This document shows positions 23,015-33,086 of a stretch of 64,000 nucleotides of DNA, piece by piece. The position numbers and the translations under genes were made by a program. The notes beneath the pieces are model-generated. The model made no database searches. It saw only the letters and a program-made list of their open reading frames with translations, and was not told the origin of the DNA. This DNA comes from Histoplasma ohiense (taxonomy: Eukaryota > Ascomycota > Eurotiomycetes > Onygenales > Ajellomycetaceae), in contig JAEVHH010000005.1 of NCBI GenBank assembly GCA_017607445.1, positions 687,001 to 751,000 on the forward strand, read 5' to 3'. Numbering within the stretch: the stretch's first letter is position 1; every line of letters starts with the position of its first letter.

Positions 23015-24680
23015 ATGACATCTGTTCGCGCTTGTTTCCGGCGCGATTTTTATTTACACCAAAGTCCAACAAAGGTAGACGAGCATGTCAAGACGTCACT
23101 GATACCTAGATATACTCTCATCAACTCTCTTTATATTGAGGGAAATGCACATTGTAGGCCGATCTTACAACATAGCCATGATGTCACGCTTTGGTGTGTG
23201 GGGCACTCCCTCCTGCAAAAACTATTATCCTCAAAGAATATCTCCACCGTCCCATCTTTTGTTAGTCTGCCACGAGACACACTTATCGAGGAAGAGACTC
23301 TGCCTTACTATAAACCTGAGCAGTACTATGCGGTCAACATTGGGGACGTATATAATGCCAGATATCAGATCGCCGGAAAACTTGGTTATGGGGCTTATTC
23401 AACGAATTGGCTTTGTCAGGACCTCCAGTACGTTGCATTCCTGAATATACCGTCCACTCCGGTAACCCTCCATTTAACAGGCCTCCTTTTTCAGGGACAA
23501 TAAATATAGGGTATTGAAAGTGTCCACAATGATACCAGAATTTCCTACGGCAACTGAACGCGAGTTGAAGATTTACGAGCACCTGTCCCAGGTCGATTCT
23601 ACTCATCCGGGTCAGTCGCTGATTCGCGAGCTCTATGATTCGTTTGACCTCCAAGGGTCTGCAGGGAAACACCACTGCCTAGTACTGCAATCAATGCACA
23701 TGACACTTCTTGAAATGGTGAGATTAAATCCAAGGCCGTTTGATCTGCCCCTGCTCAAATTGACTCTTAAACGACTTCTTTTGGCTCTTGACTTTTTGCA
23801 TAATGAAGCTGGGATAATCCATACTGGTAAAACTCTACTCTATATCTCCTGCAGAACAGAATCCATTGCTAACCGCAGATTTCTAGACCTAAAAACGGAC
23901 AATTTGATGCTCACTTTGGAAGACGACACCATGTTGGCGGACTTCGCAAAAGCAGAAGCCAAGGATCCTAGCCCTCGGAAGCAAGTTGACCGGTCACGTA
24001 CCATTTATAGGAGCCGGAGATTTCGCCGGCCTCTTAAGGGCAATAGCTACGGACTTCCCATTCTCTGTGATTTTGGGGAGGCACGAATTGGTAAGACACA
24101 GGAGTCCGGCCCGTTTGTCCAACCCCATATCTACCGGGCGCCAGAGATTATCTTCGAAATGCCTTGGGGAAGTGCCGTCGATATTTGGAACGTAGAATGT
24201 TTGGTAACAAAAACGATCGCTGCCCTCTTTCCCTGGTCGTGTATACGACGCTTACGACTTAGTAGGTTTGGGACTTCTTTGAAGGCGAGCACTTGTTTGG
24301 AGACATATTCGATACTAAAAGCTCCCACGACCCTTTCAAACATCTAGCGCGTATGGTTGCTCTAATAGGGCCACCACCGAGCGACTTTGTGAACCGTAGT
24401 GAGACAACAGACCAATGATTTGACTCAAATGGTAAGCGCCCTATTTTCAAGTCGGCGGATTTCATTGGTATTTGCCTGGTTTTGAACTGATGAACCCCTA
24501 GGCGCTTGGATTGCCCACAAGGATACACCCATACCCTCAATCTCCCTGGAGAGCATAGAGAAGCGACTCTCTGGACAAGGAAAAGAATCATTTATTCAAT
24601 TCCTCAAATCCATGCTCAAGTGGCTGCCAGAGGAACGCAAAACAGCGGCCCAATTACTTGAAGACCCATGGTTGCTCTAA
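23015..24680 (+). pseudogene. SRPK-like Ser/Thr kinase with in-frame TGA
   Basis: Exons 23015-23427, 23495-23826, 23887-24203, 24266-24431, 24502-24680, phases consistent. The kinase fold is nearly complete: glycine loop GKLGYGAYSTNWLC, ATP lysine in YRVLKVS, paired Glu in ERELKIYEHL, catalytic HTDLKTDN, metal-binding LCDFGEAR, YRAPEIIFEMPWG, VDIWNVECL, and the end MLKWLPEERKTAAQLLEDPW, as in fungal SRPK-like (LAMMER-related) kinases. At 24416-24418 the frame reads ...SETTDQ-TGA-FDSNG where relatives have a Cys or aromatic residue. A donor GTGAGA at 24400 could splice the stop out in frame, at the cost of about ten residues. The N-terminal 70 residues before EEETLPYYKPEQYYAVNIGD are not conserved, so the start is unsure. 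Likely a recent pseudogene. Confidence 0.65.
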
Positions 24681-25775
24681 CGTTTCGGCCAAGGACTTTG
24701 TAAAAAGATGACTACCAATTAATTTAATATAGGAATATTGTTTGAAGTCGATTTCTGACCCGTTGATTTTCCCTTTTCCTTACCGCCGATGCTGGTATCC
24801 CTGGAACGAATTATGGTCCTTTGACACCAGTATGATCTTTGCAGCGCCTACAATAGTGAACTGACTAGACCTCTATGTTTAGGATCGCAAATAACTTGCG
24901 CTTTACAAATGAAACACGCAATACATATATATATATGTACGGATGGGAATGGCTCCTCAACGGCACCAGCGAACTCAGTCCAAATCCCCATCGAGCTCTT
25001 TTTAATCTAGAAGTGTTATTCAAGTTTACAAATTACCACCCGTCAACATTGGCCGTATCATCATATCTCTTATCATTCGTCGTTTCATCAACTACACTGG
25101 CAAAGTCAAATTAAGCGATTTCAAAAACTTGACGCATAGGACTCGGGTCGACGCTTAGTGCCACGAACAGGAGACACGAGTAAGTCAACATTCACTCCTC
25201 CCCCATGTCCGAACCAGGCGAATTTATGGTAGGATCCTCGCATCAAGCAAGCCTCTATCCAAGGAACGGAACTTCACAAATCGCACGGCCCTCTACCACC
25301 AACCTTAGTGTGGAATGTGCAGTGGATCAGAGAAACTACTATGTTTTCTTAGCAACTCAGAAGATGTTCCTTTCCCATATAACCTTCTGATTTTATATTG
25401 AGTTAGCCCTCCGACTATGCATTTATCAGATCAACCATCGCCTGTTCATCAACACAGCGCAACGCTATTGAATCTAATTTTATGGATTCGCACGCTACTG
25501 CTAAGAAGTGCATTGTGCCGCTATCTATCCTCATTCAATGAGACAAAATTTATACCTGTTACGTACCCTCAAAGCGGAATAGCAATACAAGGAAAACGGT
25601 GGTGAAAAGCCTTCTTTACTATAGAAGAAGCTTTGAGGAATGATAAAACTATTGTATCAAATCATTAAATAAACCCGGGAATGAATATTTTAGGCAACGT
25701 AAAATGCTAGGTATTCTAATCAGACAATTATTTTGTTTGGCGGGACCAATGATGACATAACTAATTCATCACATA
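24681..25775. other. intergenic, 1.1 kb
   Basis: Between the kinase and the pogo-type element; ends with the TA target dinucleotide at 25774-25775. No gene recognised. Confidence 0.45.
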
Positions 25776-25821
25776 ACGTAATCCATCACCTTCTCGGACA
25801 GATCACCTACTCGGACACTTC
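25776..25821 (+). repeat. left terminal inverted repeat
   Basis: 46 bp, identical to the reverse complement of 27595-27640; a further CCACT follows after one mismatch. Contains three CpGs. Confidence 0.93.
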
Positions 25822-25886
25822 CCCACTATATTCAAGGAAAAAAACTTTTTTTGACCACAACCATGTAGAAAAACTAGCTAATTACA

Positions 25887-27557
25887 TTATGTATTATTCC
25901 CTGTTCTCTGAGAGCATGTATGAGCAGTATGTCCAACAGTTCCACATATACTACACTGATGTGCTGCCCATTTTTGTGGTTGAGGATTAGAAGTCTCAAC
26001 CCTCTCTCTTCTCACTTCTCTCACTTCTTCAGTATGTTGTATGCAATCTATTCCTTCTTGAACATTCAAAATATCTTCTTGAACTACATATGTACAACCT
26101 CTTTTGCACTTTCTCTTTTGCTTCTCATTGGCAGCTCTTAATTGCTTGTTTTTCTCTGCCAGAATAGCAGCACTGTGCATGGCCATCTGACACTTCTTAA
26201 GCAGCTGATTCAAGGCTCAATTGATTGGACTGAATGAGCTGTGCATATGACATCTGAAGTATGTCATGACTTTCTCAGTCTGCTGCTCTAGCTGTTGTAC
26301 ATTATGAGGTGTGGCTGTGGCCCAGAAGGCCTGAGAACTATGAGAAGTTCCTGGATGAGAGGGTGTATGCATCTGAATATTAAGACATGAGAGAATCTGC
26401 TCTGAATCATACAGAACCAGCTCTGTAGCTCTAAAATCACTCTTGATATTGCTTTCATTCAGAGCCTTTTTATGAGCTGCTGAATATAGAATCAAGAATT
26501 TCTTCTTGTCAATATGATTGATGTCAAACCACATTTGTTCTTCCATCTTTCATTCATATGTCTTCTTTAGAGGAGAGAAACAGGCCACATCTAATGGTTG
26601 CAAGAGATGGGAGAAATGAGGTGGCATATAGAGAGCAATAATGTTGTTCTCAGAGCAGAATTGATCAAATTCAGCTGAGAAATGACTCTCATATCCATCA
26701 AGAATCAAGAGTCAGTATTTGCTCTTTGTACAAGATCAAGTGTTCTTGTCAAATATCTTCTTAAGTCAGATTAACCCCAGCTTATCATTTGTTCAGTCAT
26801 TGTCACTGACTCCAATCACTCAGTCTTCTGAGAGTCTCTCAGTCTCATATCAACAGGATTGATGCATCTTTCCCTTCAGAATAATCATTGTATGCAAAGC
26901 TCAGTCAGTTGCATTGATTCCAGCAATAACAGTAGCCCAACCCCAATTTCCAGATTGTATAAGATTTGAACAGTCAACTCTCTCAGATTCAGTAATCACT
27001 CTGACTGTCTCAATAACACTCATTTGAAACCCAGTCTCATCAAAGTTGTATATATCATCTGACAGAATCCCATACTTCTGAACTGTGTTTCATACAAGTC
27101 AGAACCATCTCTGTATAACCTCAGAATTCTCACATAGAGCTCATTGATGATCATACTTGTGAGAGAACTTTGATTTTAGCTCTTCATGGCAGCTAACAAA
27201 TCAATTAACCCAGCATTCTCCCACTGTGGATGGGTTGGTGAATTGGCCTCGTGCAGCAAGAAGTATATTGGCTATATCTCATACAGTTGTGACTCAGAGA
27301 GGCTGGTCTCTTTCATTCATGGATAATATCCACTCAATTAAAGCAGACTCCTCTGTAATTGTCAATTTTCAGTTTCTTGACTGAGAATCCTTTCACATTG
27401 TCCAACCATGTAATCGATCTGCTAGGCTGGAGTGAGGGACATTGTACAATCATGCAGCAGCTCTAATACCAGAAATATGATCTTCTTCTAATGCTTTAAT
27501 GACTAAAAGAATCCTTCCCTCCTGATTAGAAGCACAAATATTTTTTGTTGTTGACAT
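25887..27557 (-). pseudogene. pogo/Fot1 transposase, many CGA-to-TGA stops
   Basis: The frame can be followed from ATG at 27557 (MSTTKNICASNQEGRILLVI) through an N-terminal helix-turn-helix, DDIYNFDETGFQM (first catalytic Asp), LLILDGYESHFSAEF (second Asp; usual LDGHxSH has become LDGYESH), and IALYMPPHFSHLLQPLDVAC, to a C-terminal CCHC knuckle CSICGTVGHTAHTC. At least nine in-frame TGA codons interrupt it, mostly where arginine is expected (for example RAAA-TGA-LYNVPHS, HQ-TGA-ALCE, LV-TGA-NTV). That is what CpG deamination of CGA gives. No frameshift is needed to follow it. Non-functional; mobilisation would need an enzyme from elsewhere. Confidence 0.9.
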
Positions 27558-27594
27558 TTTGATTAATTAATGTAGAGGCATGTGTTGAAGTGGA

Positions 27595-27640
27595 GAAGTG
27601 TCCGAGTAGGTGATCTGTCCGAGAAGGTGATGGATTACGT
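27595..27640 (-). repeat. right terminal inverted repeat
   Basis: 46 bp, mirror of 25776-25821; flanked by TA at 27641-27642. Confidence 0.93.
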
Positions 27641-27754
27641 TAAAAGCTTTTTATTGGCCGAGCTTCCTTCCCCGCGGCAATTGGAAATAGCAAACCATCC
27701 ACAACTTCAATTTACTCCGTGATAGTAATAGACACTCCTTATCAGTGTTCAATA

Positions 27755-28918
27755 ATGTTCTCCACAAGATCTAGCTCTAGAATCTGCCAGGCATTCCGCC
27801 ACCATAGACCAGCCCGCCTTTTTTCTGCGAAAACAAGCTTTGCCGGAGACCATGTTCGGATCGTCGAAGTCGGTCCCCGGGATGGGTTACAGAATGAGAA
27901 GAAAGCAATCCCTTTAAACACAAAATTGGACCTCATCGAAAGATTAGCGAAGACGGGATTGACCACGATTGAGGCCGGCTCGTTTGTTCCAGAGAAGTGG
28001 GTGCCACAGGTTCGTAGAATTGTCCGCCTTCTCTGGGTTGTTTCGTCAGTCTATGCCTACCTACATTTTGAATTTACTCACTCATATCTTTCCACTCAAT
28101 TGCAGATGGCTAGTACCCCGGAAATCCTATCATATCTTCTCAAAACCCCTCCCAAGTCATCTCACTCGATCGCATATAACTACCTAGTTCCCAATATCAA
28201 GGGGCTCCAAAATCTAGTTAACATAATGGACAATGACAGTCCACCAGCCTCTGAATCTTCCGACTCCAACGCGCTTCCAAAGCCCACCACTGAGATTTCC
28301 TTGTTTGCCGCTGCTACAGAAGCATTCTCGAAAGCGAACACTAACTGCACTATTGAAGAGTCCCTCGAACGCATTCGGCCCATAGTAGCTCTTGCCAAGG
28401 ATAAAAATATTCGCGTGCGCGGATATGTATCCGTGGCGCTTGGATGCCCCTATGAAGGTCCTGATGTCTCTCCTCACAAGGTTGCTGAAATAACAGCTAC
28501 TCTGCTCGAAATGGGCGCAGACGAGGTTTCCGTCGCTGACACTACGGGAATGGGCACTGCACCTCGGACATTAAAATTGTTACAAACCCTTACCTCCGCT
28601 GGCATTGCCAATACGGATCTCGCCCTCCATTTCCACGACACGTATGGCCAAGCGCTCGTAAACACCATTGTGGGCCTGGAACATGGTATCCGCATTTTCG
28701 ACAGCAGCGTGGGTGGGCTTGGAGGCTGTCCTTACTCGAAGGGGGCTACTGGAAATGTGTCCACGGAGGATCTCATTCACACTCTCCACAGTCTCGGAAT
28801 GCGGACGGGAGTCAACCTGGAGGAAATTTCGAAAATTGGCGCCTGGATTAGTAACGAGCTAGGCAGGTCGAATGATAGCAGAGCGGGGAAGGCCACTGTA
28901 GCTCGACTTCAGGGTTAA
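27755..28918 (+). CDS. Hydroxymethylglutaryl-CoA lyase, mitochondrial
   Basis: Exons 27755-28009 and 28106-28918, 355 aa. Cleaves HMG-CoA to acetoacetate and acetyl-CoA, the last step of leucine breakdown. The N-terminus MFSTRSSSRICQAFRHHRPA is Arg/Ser-rich without acids, a mitochondrial presequence. TIM-barrel motifs: VEVGPRDGLQNEKK (metal and catalytic Arg-Asp), TTIEAGSFVPEKWVPQ joined to MASTPEILSYLL, RGYVSVALGCPYEG, DEVSVADTTGMGTAP, LHFHDTYGQALVNT, and the active-site loop GLGGCPYSKGATGNVSTEDL with the catalytic Cys. The 96-bp intron is in frame and free of stops, so an uncorrected frame looks continuous; removal restores the conserved joint. No peroxisomal C-terminal tripeptide. The start codon is 112 bp from a transposon end. 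Confident. Confidence 0.95.
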   Translation: MFSTRSSSRICQAFRHHRPARLFSAKTSFAGDHVRIVEVGPRDGLQNEKKAIPLNTKLDLIERLAKTGLTTIEAGSFVPEKWVPQVRRIVRLLWVVSSVYAYLHFEFTHSYLSTQLQMASTPEILSYLLKTPPKSSHSIAYNYLVPNIKGLQNLVNIMDNDSPPASESSDSNALPKPTTEISLFAAATEAFSKANTNCTIEESLERIRPIVALAKDKNIRVRGYVSVALGCPYEGPDVSPHKVAEITATLLEMGADEVSVADTTGMGTAPRTLKLLQTLTSAGIANTDLALHFHDTYGQALVNTIVGLEHGIRIFDSSVGGLGGCPYSKGATGNVSTEDLIHTLHSLGMRTGVNLEEISKIGAWISNELGRSNDSRAGKATVARLQG

Positions 28919-29924
28919 CACAATATATGGATTTATATCAACGGTTGCTCCCTCTCTTATTCTATCTTTTGAGCGCTTTGAGATTTAGCCCTTTCATACC
29001 TCCTAGATACCTAGGCCAATGGATCATCAATCACGACTTCCGTCCCCAAACATCGGCTGTATTTTATTTGGTGCCCCTATGCCTTCCCTTGGAGCCAAAA
29101 CCTTACCGGCATGCGAGCGTGGAGCGGTAGTATTGTTTTCTTTTCTTCTGTTCTTCTGTTCTAGTTTTGCTTTTCTCTCTCTTGCTCTTTGTCCTGGCGT
29201 TTTCACATATTGTAAATCTACTATGTAAAGTTCGAATAGCAATTTCATTTCCTACCTACGGCGCCATGGCTGTATGCAAATTAGACACTCTCAGAGCTAT
29301 GAACAGACTAGTAAGCTTGTTAGTTTCTCACCAATTGTGGCTATTCTCTATAGATAATATAATAGAAATATATAAATACAGACAAAGAGCAACAGAGGAA
29401 ATCGTATATTTTACATGAATTTTTAAGACATGGATATCAATCAGCTCCCATATCCTTAGAACATACCTCGAGATTCGATCGTGAAAATAGAGTACGAGGG
29501 AAAGGATCTCACCACGTCGTGGACCCGCAGAGGATAGTAAATTAGGGGAAATTTCGCGTTGAAGAGGTTCGAAATGCCTACGGAACGATATCGGAGTGGA
29601 AGCTCATATTCGCTCGCGCGCAATTGGTTTTGATCTCGAACCGGCGGTGGCTGCGCGTTATACAACCAAGTTCCTCGGTAAAGGTTGCTTCTTGACAACA
29701 GTCCATCAACATATCAGAAACATGCGAACAGCTGGCTCAAAGGGAGCTCCATAATCATCCAGAGCCCCGCCCGCTCGTTGGCTAAAATTTTCTTAGGATC
29801 CCCGAGCATTGCCAGCAAGCCAAAAGGCGATCACGACCTGCCTTTCGTTTTATATACGCGTCACTCATATTTTCTTCTATTCTCTTCTCTTCTCTGCTCT
29901 TTTTCTTTTTTCCAAGTCGCACGT
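28919..29924. other. intergenic, 1.0 kb
   Basis: 3' flanks of HMG-CoA lyase and SDHAF4 (convergent). Pyrimidine-rich at 29870-29915; several short frames without features. Confidence 0.45.
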
Positions 29925-30395
29925 TCAAAAATCCGTAACCCTCCCGTTAAAACTCCAATCTCCGCGCGCACCCCATTTCAACGGCTCGTTCTTCGGACCG
30001 CCAACCTCACCGGTCTTGGGGTTTGTCTCCCCTTCAAACTCCGGTTTTGCCCCACGGAAGAGATCCGGATGCAGCTCCTCGCCGGCACCGGTAGCCTCGA
30101 TTCGTGGATTGGCTGTGGATGAATCTCTCGACTGGGGAGACTGGTTGATTTCCAGAGGCGTTCGAGGGGTGCTGAAGGCGCCAGTTGATTGTTTTTGGAG
30201 GTTCTCGAAGATCTCTTGTTCTTCTTTAGGGAGTTTGGGTGGAGAGGGCGCATTTCCGAATTGGCTGCTAGCATTATTATCGCCTTTGGCTTGTACAGTG
30301 GTTGAGAAGGTTCGAGTGGCGCGAGAAGGGTAGTAGGGGTTGCGGAGAAGGGTGTGAGTAGGTCGGAGACACCGAAAGGTGGAGGGGAAAACCAT
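29925..30395 (-). CDS. Succinate dehydrogenase assembly factor 4
   Basis: Single exon, 156 aa from ATG at 30395 (MVFPSTFRCLRPTHTLLRNP). An upstream in-frame ATG at 30476 would put hydrophobic residues before the presequence and is rejected. The first ~40 residues are a mitochondrial targeting peptide (RATRTFSTTVQAKG). The middle is Pro/Ser/Gln-rich, beginning PSPPKLPKEEQEIFENLQKQ. The C-terminus has the DUF1674 signature: HPDLFRGAKPEFEGETNPKT, then GEVGGPKNEPLKWGARGDWS, ending NGRVTDF. SDHAF4 (yeast Sdh8) binds the flavinylated Sdh1 subunit before complex II assembly and limits oxidant production. Shares a short divergent promoter with ARG8. Confident. Confidence 0.93.
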   Translation of the reverse strand: MVFPSTFRCLRPTHTLLRNPYYPSRATRTFSTTVQAKGDNNASSQFGNAPSPPKLPKEEQEIFENLQKQSTGAFSTPRTPLEINQSPQSRDSSTANPRIEATGAGEELHPDLFRGAKPEFEGETNPKTGEVGGPKNEPLKWGARGDWSFNGRVTDF

Positions 30396-30739
30396 GGTGC
30401 GCGCGGCTAACGGAAGCAGAGTGATTTGAAGCAGTGATAGGGATAACGGATAACTAACAACTGCAATAATTACCAATAAAGAGTGAGATCACACTAGTAT
30501 TCTGTTACGGCGGTAAGAAGCTTTTTATGCCGACTTCGCGGGCCGAGGTGTAACTAGCTCGGCGGAATATCTTTGATCCTATCAGATAAGATCTTCGTTT
30601 TCCCCCGAAGAATTTATTTATTCGTCTGGTGTATTCCGCAGCTCCTCTCTCACAACCACCACCAATCGACCTTCAACCTGCGCCGGGCTGGCACCTAGAG
30701 TTGGACTGTGGAAATATCCGCATTGCTCAACTCGGTAAT
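30396..30739. promoter_or_regulatory. 344-bp divergent promoter, SDHAF4/ARG8
   Basis: Head-to-head start codons 344 bp apart, both products mitochondrial matrix proteins. A TGAGTCA sequence (Gcn4/CpcA-type half-site consensus) occurs at 30808-30814, but inside ARG8 exon 1 rather than in this gap, so it is only suggestive. Confidence 0.55.
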
Positions 30740-32302
30740 ATGGCCCTCCGCTCCGCTACACGCGGCATCCGGCCATGGGCTCGATCGCCTCGATCATTTG
30801 CGGACTCTGAGTCACACCATCAATTGAGGTATGCGTCGACGAGGTCAGGGGCGGGGACGGCCCAGGTAATTCTATTTTGATATGTTTTTCCATTCCACAG
30901 ACCATTGGGTTAACAGACAAATGGTAGAGTATGAACCAAACTGCGCATCAAATTGATCCAACGCTGGACTCTCCCTCCGCAGCTTTCGTAGCACAGCGAG
31001 CCCCTTTCATGGTCCCAACCTATGTGCGACCACCTCCCGTAATAGACTCAGGTAAAGGGTGTTATCTATGGGACATCGAGCAACGGAAATATCTAGACTT
31101 TACAGCTGGTATTGCCGTTACGTCTCTAGGCCATTCTGACCCCGGAGTGGCCGAGATCGTGTCACAACAAGTTAGTACATACTCTGATTGACACTCAAAA
31201 CTGCGCTTAAAAGATTGACATATCTATCTAGTCCAGGATGTTGATCCATTCATCCAATCTTTTCCACAACAAATGGACGGGCACCCTCAGCCAGCTCCTT
31301 GTCACCTACACCGTTGAGTCTGGCGCCATGCGTGGCGCGAAGCAAGCATTCATCTGCAACTCCGGCACTGAAGCAAACGAAGCAGCCATCAAATTTGCCC
31401 GGAAGGTCGGTCACAACCTCGACCCTTCCGGTGCCAAACACGAGTTCGTCTCTTTCTTCAACTCCTTCCACGGCCGCACCTACGGCGCTCTATCCGCCAC
31501 CCCAAACCCCAAATACCAAGCCCCTTTCGCGCCCATGGTCCCCGGCTTCAAGTACGGCACATACAACGACATCGCCCAACTCCAAACCCTCATAACCGAG
31601 AAAACCTGCGGTGTCATCGTCGAGCCTATCCAGGGCGAAGGCGGTGTGCACACCGCGACACCCGAATTCCTCAGCGCCCTTCGTGCACGCTGCGACGAAG
31701 TCGGCGCCGTCCTCATCTTCGATGAAATCCAGTGCGGCCTTTCCCGCACCGGCTCCCTTTGGGCGCACGCTCACCCCACCCTCGAACCAAAGGATGACTC
31801 ACCCGCCGCCCATCCGGATATCCTCACTACAGCCAAGGCGCTCGGCAACGGCATCCCCATCGGTGCCACCATTGTCTCCGATAAAGTCAGCCAGCACATC
31901 AAAGTAGGCGACCACGGAACAACGTTCGGCGGGAACCCGTTGGCCTGTCGCATAGGACAGCACGTGCTCACCCGCCTGGCGTCGAGCGCTTTACAGTCTT
32001 CCGTGCGCTCGCGCTCCACGACGTTCCGGTCGGGACTCGAGCAGTTGCGGAAACGATTCCCAGATGCTGTTGAGGATATTCGTGGGTGCGGGTTGTTGCT
32101 GGGGTTGCAGCTTACAGAGCAATATAAGGGAATTGTGGGAGACATCACGACTGAGGCTAGGGAGAGGGGATTACTTGTCATTACGGCTGGTGACGGATGT
32201 TTGAGGTTTGTGCCGCCGCTGATTATCACGGATGAGGAAATTAGGGAAGGGCTGTCTATCTTGGGAGAAGCGATGGAGCATGTATTTGCCCGGGCTGCTT
32301 GA
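30740..32302 (+). CDS. ARG8: Acetylornithine aminotransferase, mitochondrial
   Basis: Exons 30740-30865, 30928-31170, 31232-32302, introns 62 and 61 bp, 479 aa. PLP enzyme converting N-acetylglutamate semialdehyde to N-acetylornithine in arginine synthesis in the matrix. Presequence MALRSATRGIRPWARSPRSF. Class-III aminotransferase motifs: YLDFTAGIAVTSLGHSDPGV, SRMLIHSSNLFHNKWTGTLS rebuilt across intron 2, FICNSGTEANEAAIKFARKV, FVSFFNSFHGRTYGALSAT, GVIVEPIQGEGGVHTATPEF, LIFDEIQCGLSRTG, TTAKALGNGIPIGA (Lys for the Schiff base), DHGTTFGGNPLAC. The exon-3 sequence is notably GC-rich. All catalytic residues present; length as in the family. Intron 1 acceptor chosen as ATGGTAG at 30927 because an in-frame TAG sits just upstream. 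Very confident. Confidence 0.96.
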
Positions 32303-33086
32303 AGGGGGTGTTTTCTTTTTTCATTCTTCTGGATACACAAGAAGGGTTCTTCTATTTGTTTTGTTTTAAAACTATAGATACACTTTGGGCTAGTTATTTT
32401 TTTAATATTCTCTCCCTTTCTCACGTGCCTACTTCCCTATCTTCCTGTTGAGTCGTACCAGAGCCGTCGACTACATCATCCAATGGTTCATGGTTCTAAT
32501 AGTACGGAGCAATTCCAAGCTTGGATTGGCCTGGATGGCAGCCCGTTGACATCCCAAAGGCCTACGACACCACGTACAGAATTCCACTTGCTGTGGTAGT
32601 TGAGACTTTACCTAGAAATCTTTACACTGTGACATTAAAACTATATATGAATGAAACTCCGTTTTAGACGACAGTTTCACATCAACGGATTCCCCCTTCT
32701 CTTGGTTCTGCCTAGCGAAAGACTCGGTCGAAAAACACTCCTGTATTGGTGCTGACAGCGTGCGATGGGACATTAGGAGAGTCCCAAAGTGCTACTGAAC
32801 ATAATTTTAATTTCTCATTCTTAATAATGGCTCGCATACGTATTCTATTCTATTCCCCAAGTTCATATAGCAATACACAGGCAAATACAGCTAATACACA
32901 GGCAAACCTAACTACCGTACATGCCAACTGATGTTCTCATAGTTGGATACTCAACAAGCCAACGAAGAAAACCGCCCCACCAATGACAACGAGGGAATCA
33001 AGCGCCTAGCGCGTGAGATAACATTCGCATGCCGACTAGTTAGCTAACTAGTTAGTTAACTACTCCATACTCACTCAGAAAACCTC
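32303..33086. other. intergenic between convergent genes, 784 bp
   Basis: 3' flanks of ARG8 and the lipase-family gene. Contains a perfect 18-bp palindrome at 33035-33052; no gene seen. Confidence 0.45.
33035..33052. repeat. 18-bp perfect palindrome
   Basis: ACTAGTTAGCTAACTAGT equals its own reverse complement. It starts 35 bp past the lipase-family stop codon, so it would form a hairpin in that 3' UTR; related TTAGTTAACTA copies follow to 33063. Confidence 0.7.

Larger units (their letters stand above)
25776..27640 (-). mobile_element. pogo/Fot1-type DNA transposon, 1,865 bp
   Basis: Ends are perfect inverted repeats of 46 bp starting ACGTAATCCATCACCTTCTC, read directly at both ends, and the element is flanked by TA on each side (25774-25775 and 27641-27642), the Tc1/mariner/pogo target duplication. 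Size is that of a full Fot1-like element. It encodes one broken transposase on the minus strand. It lies 112 bp upstream of the HMG-CoA lyase start codon, so it is in or next to that promoter. The interior is nearly free of CpG. Confidence 0.92.
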
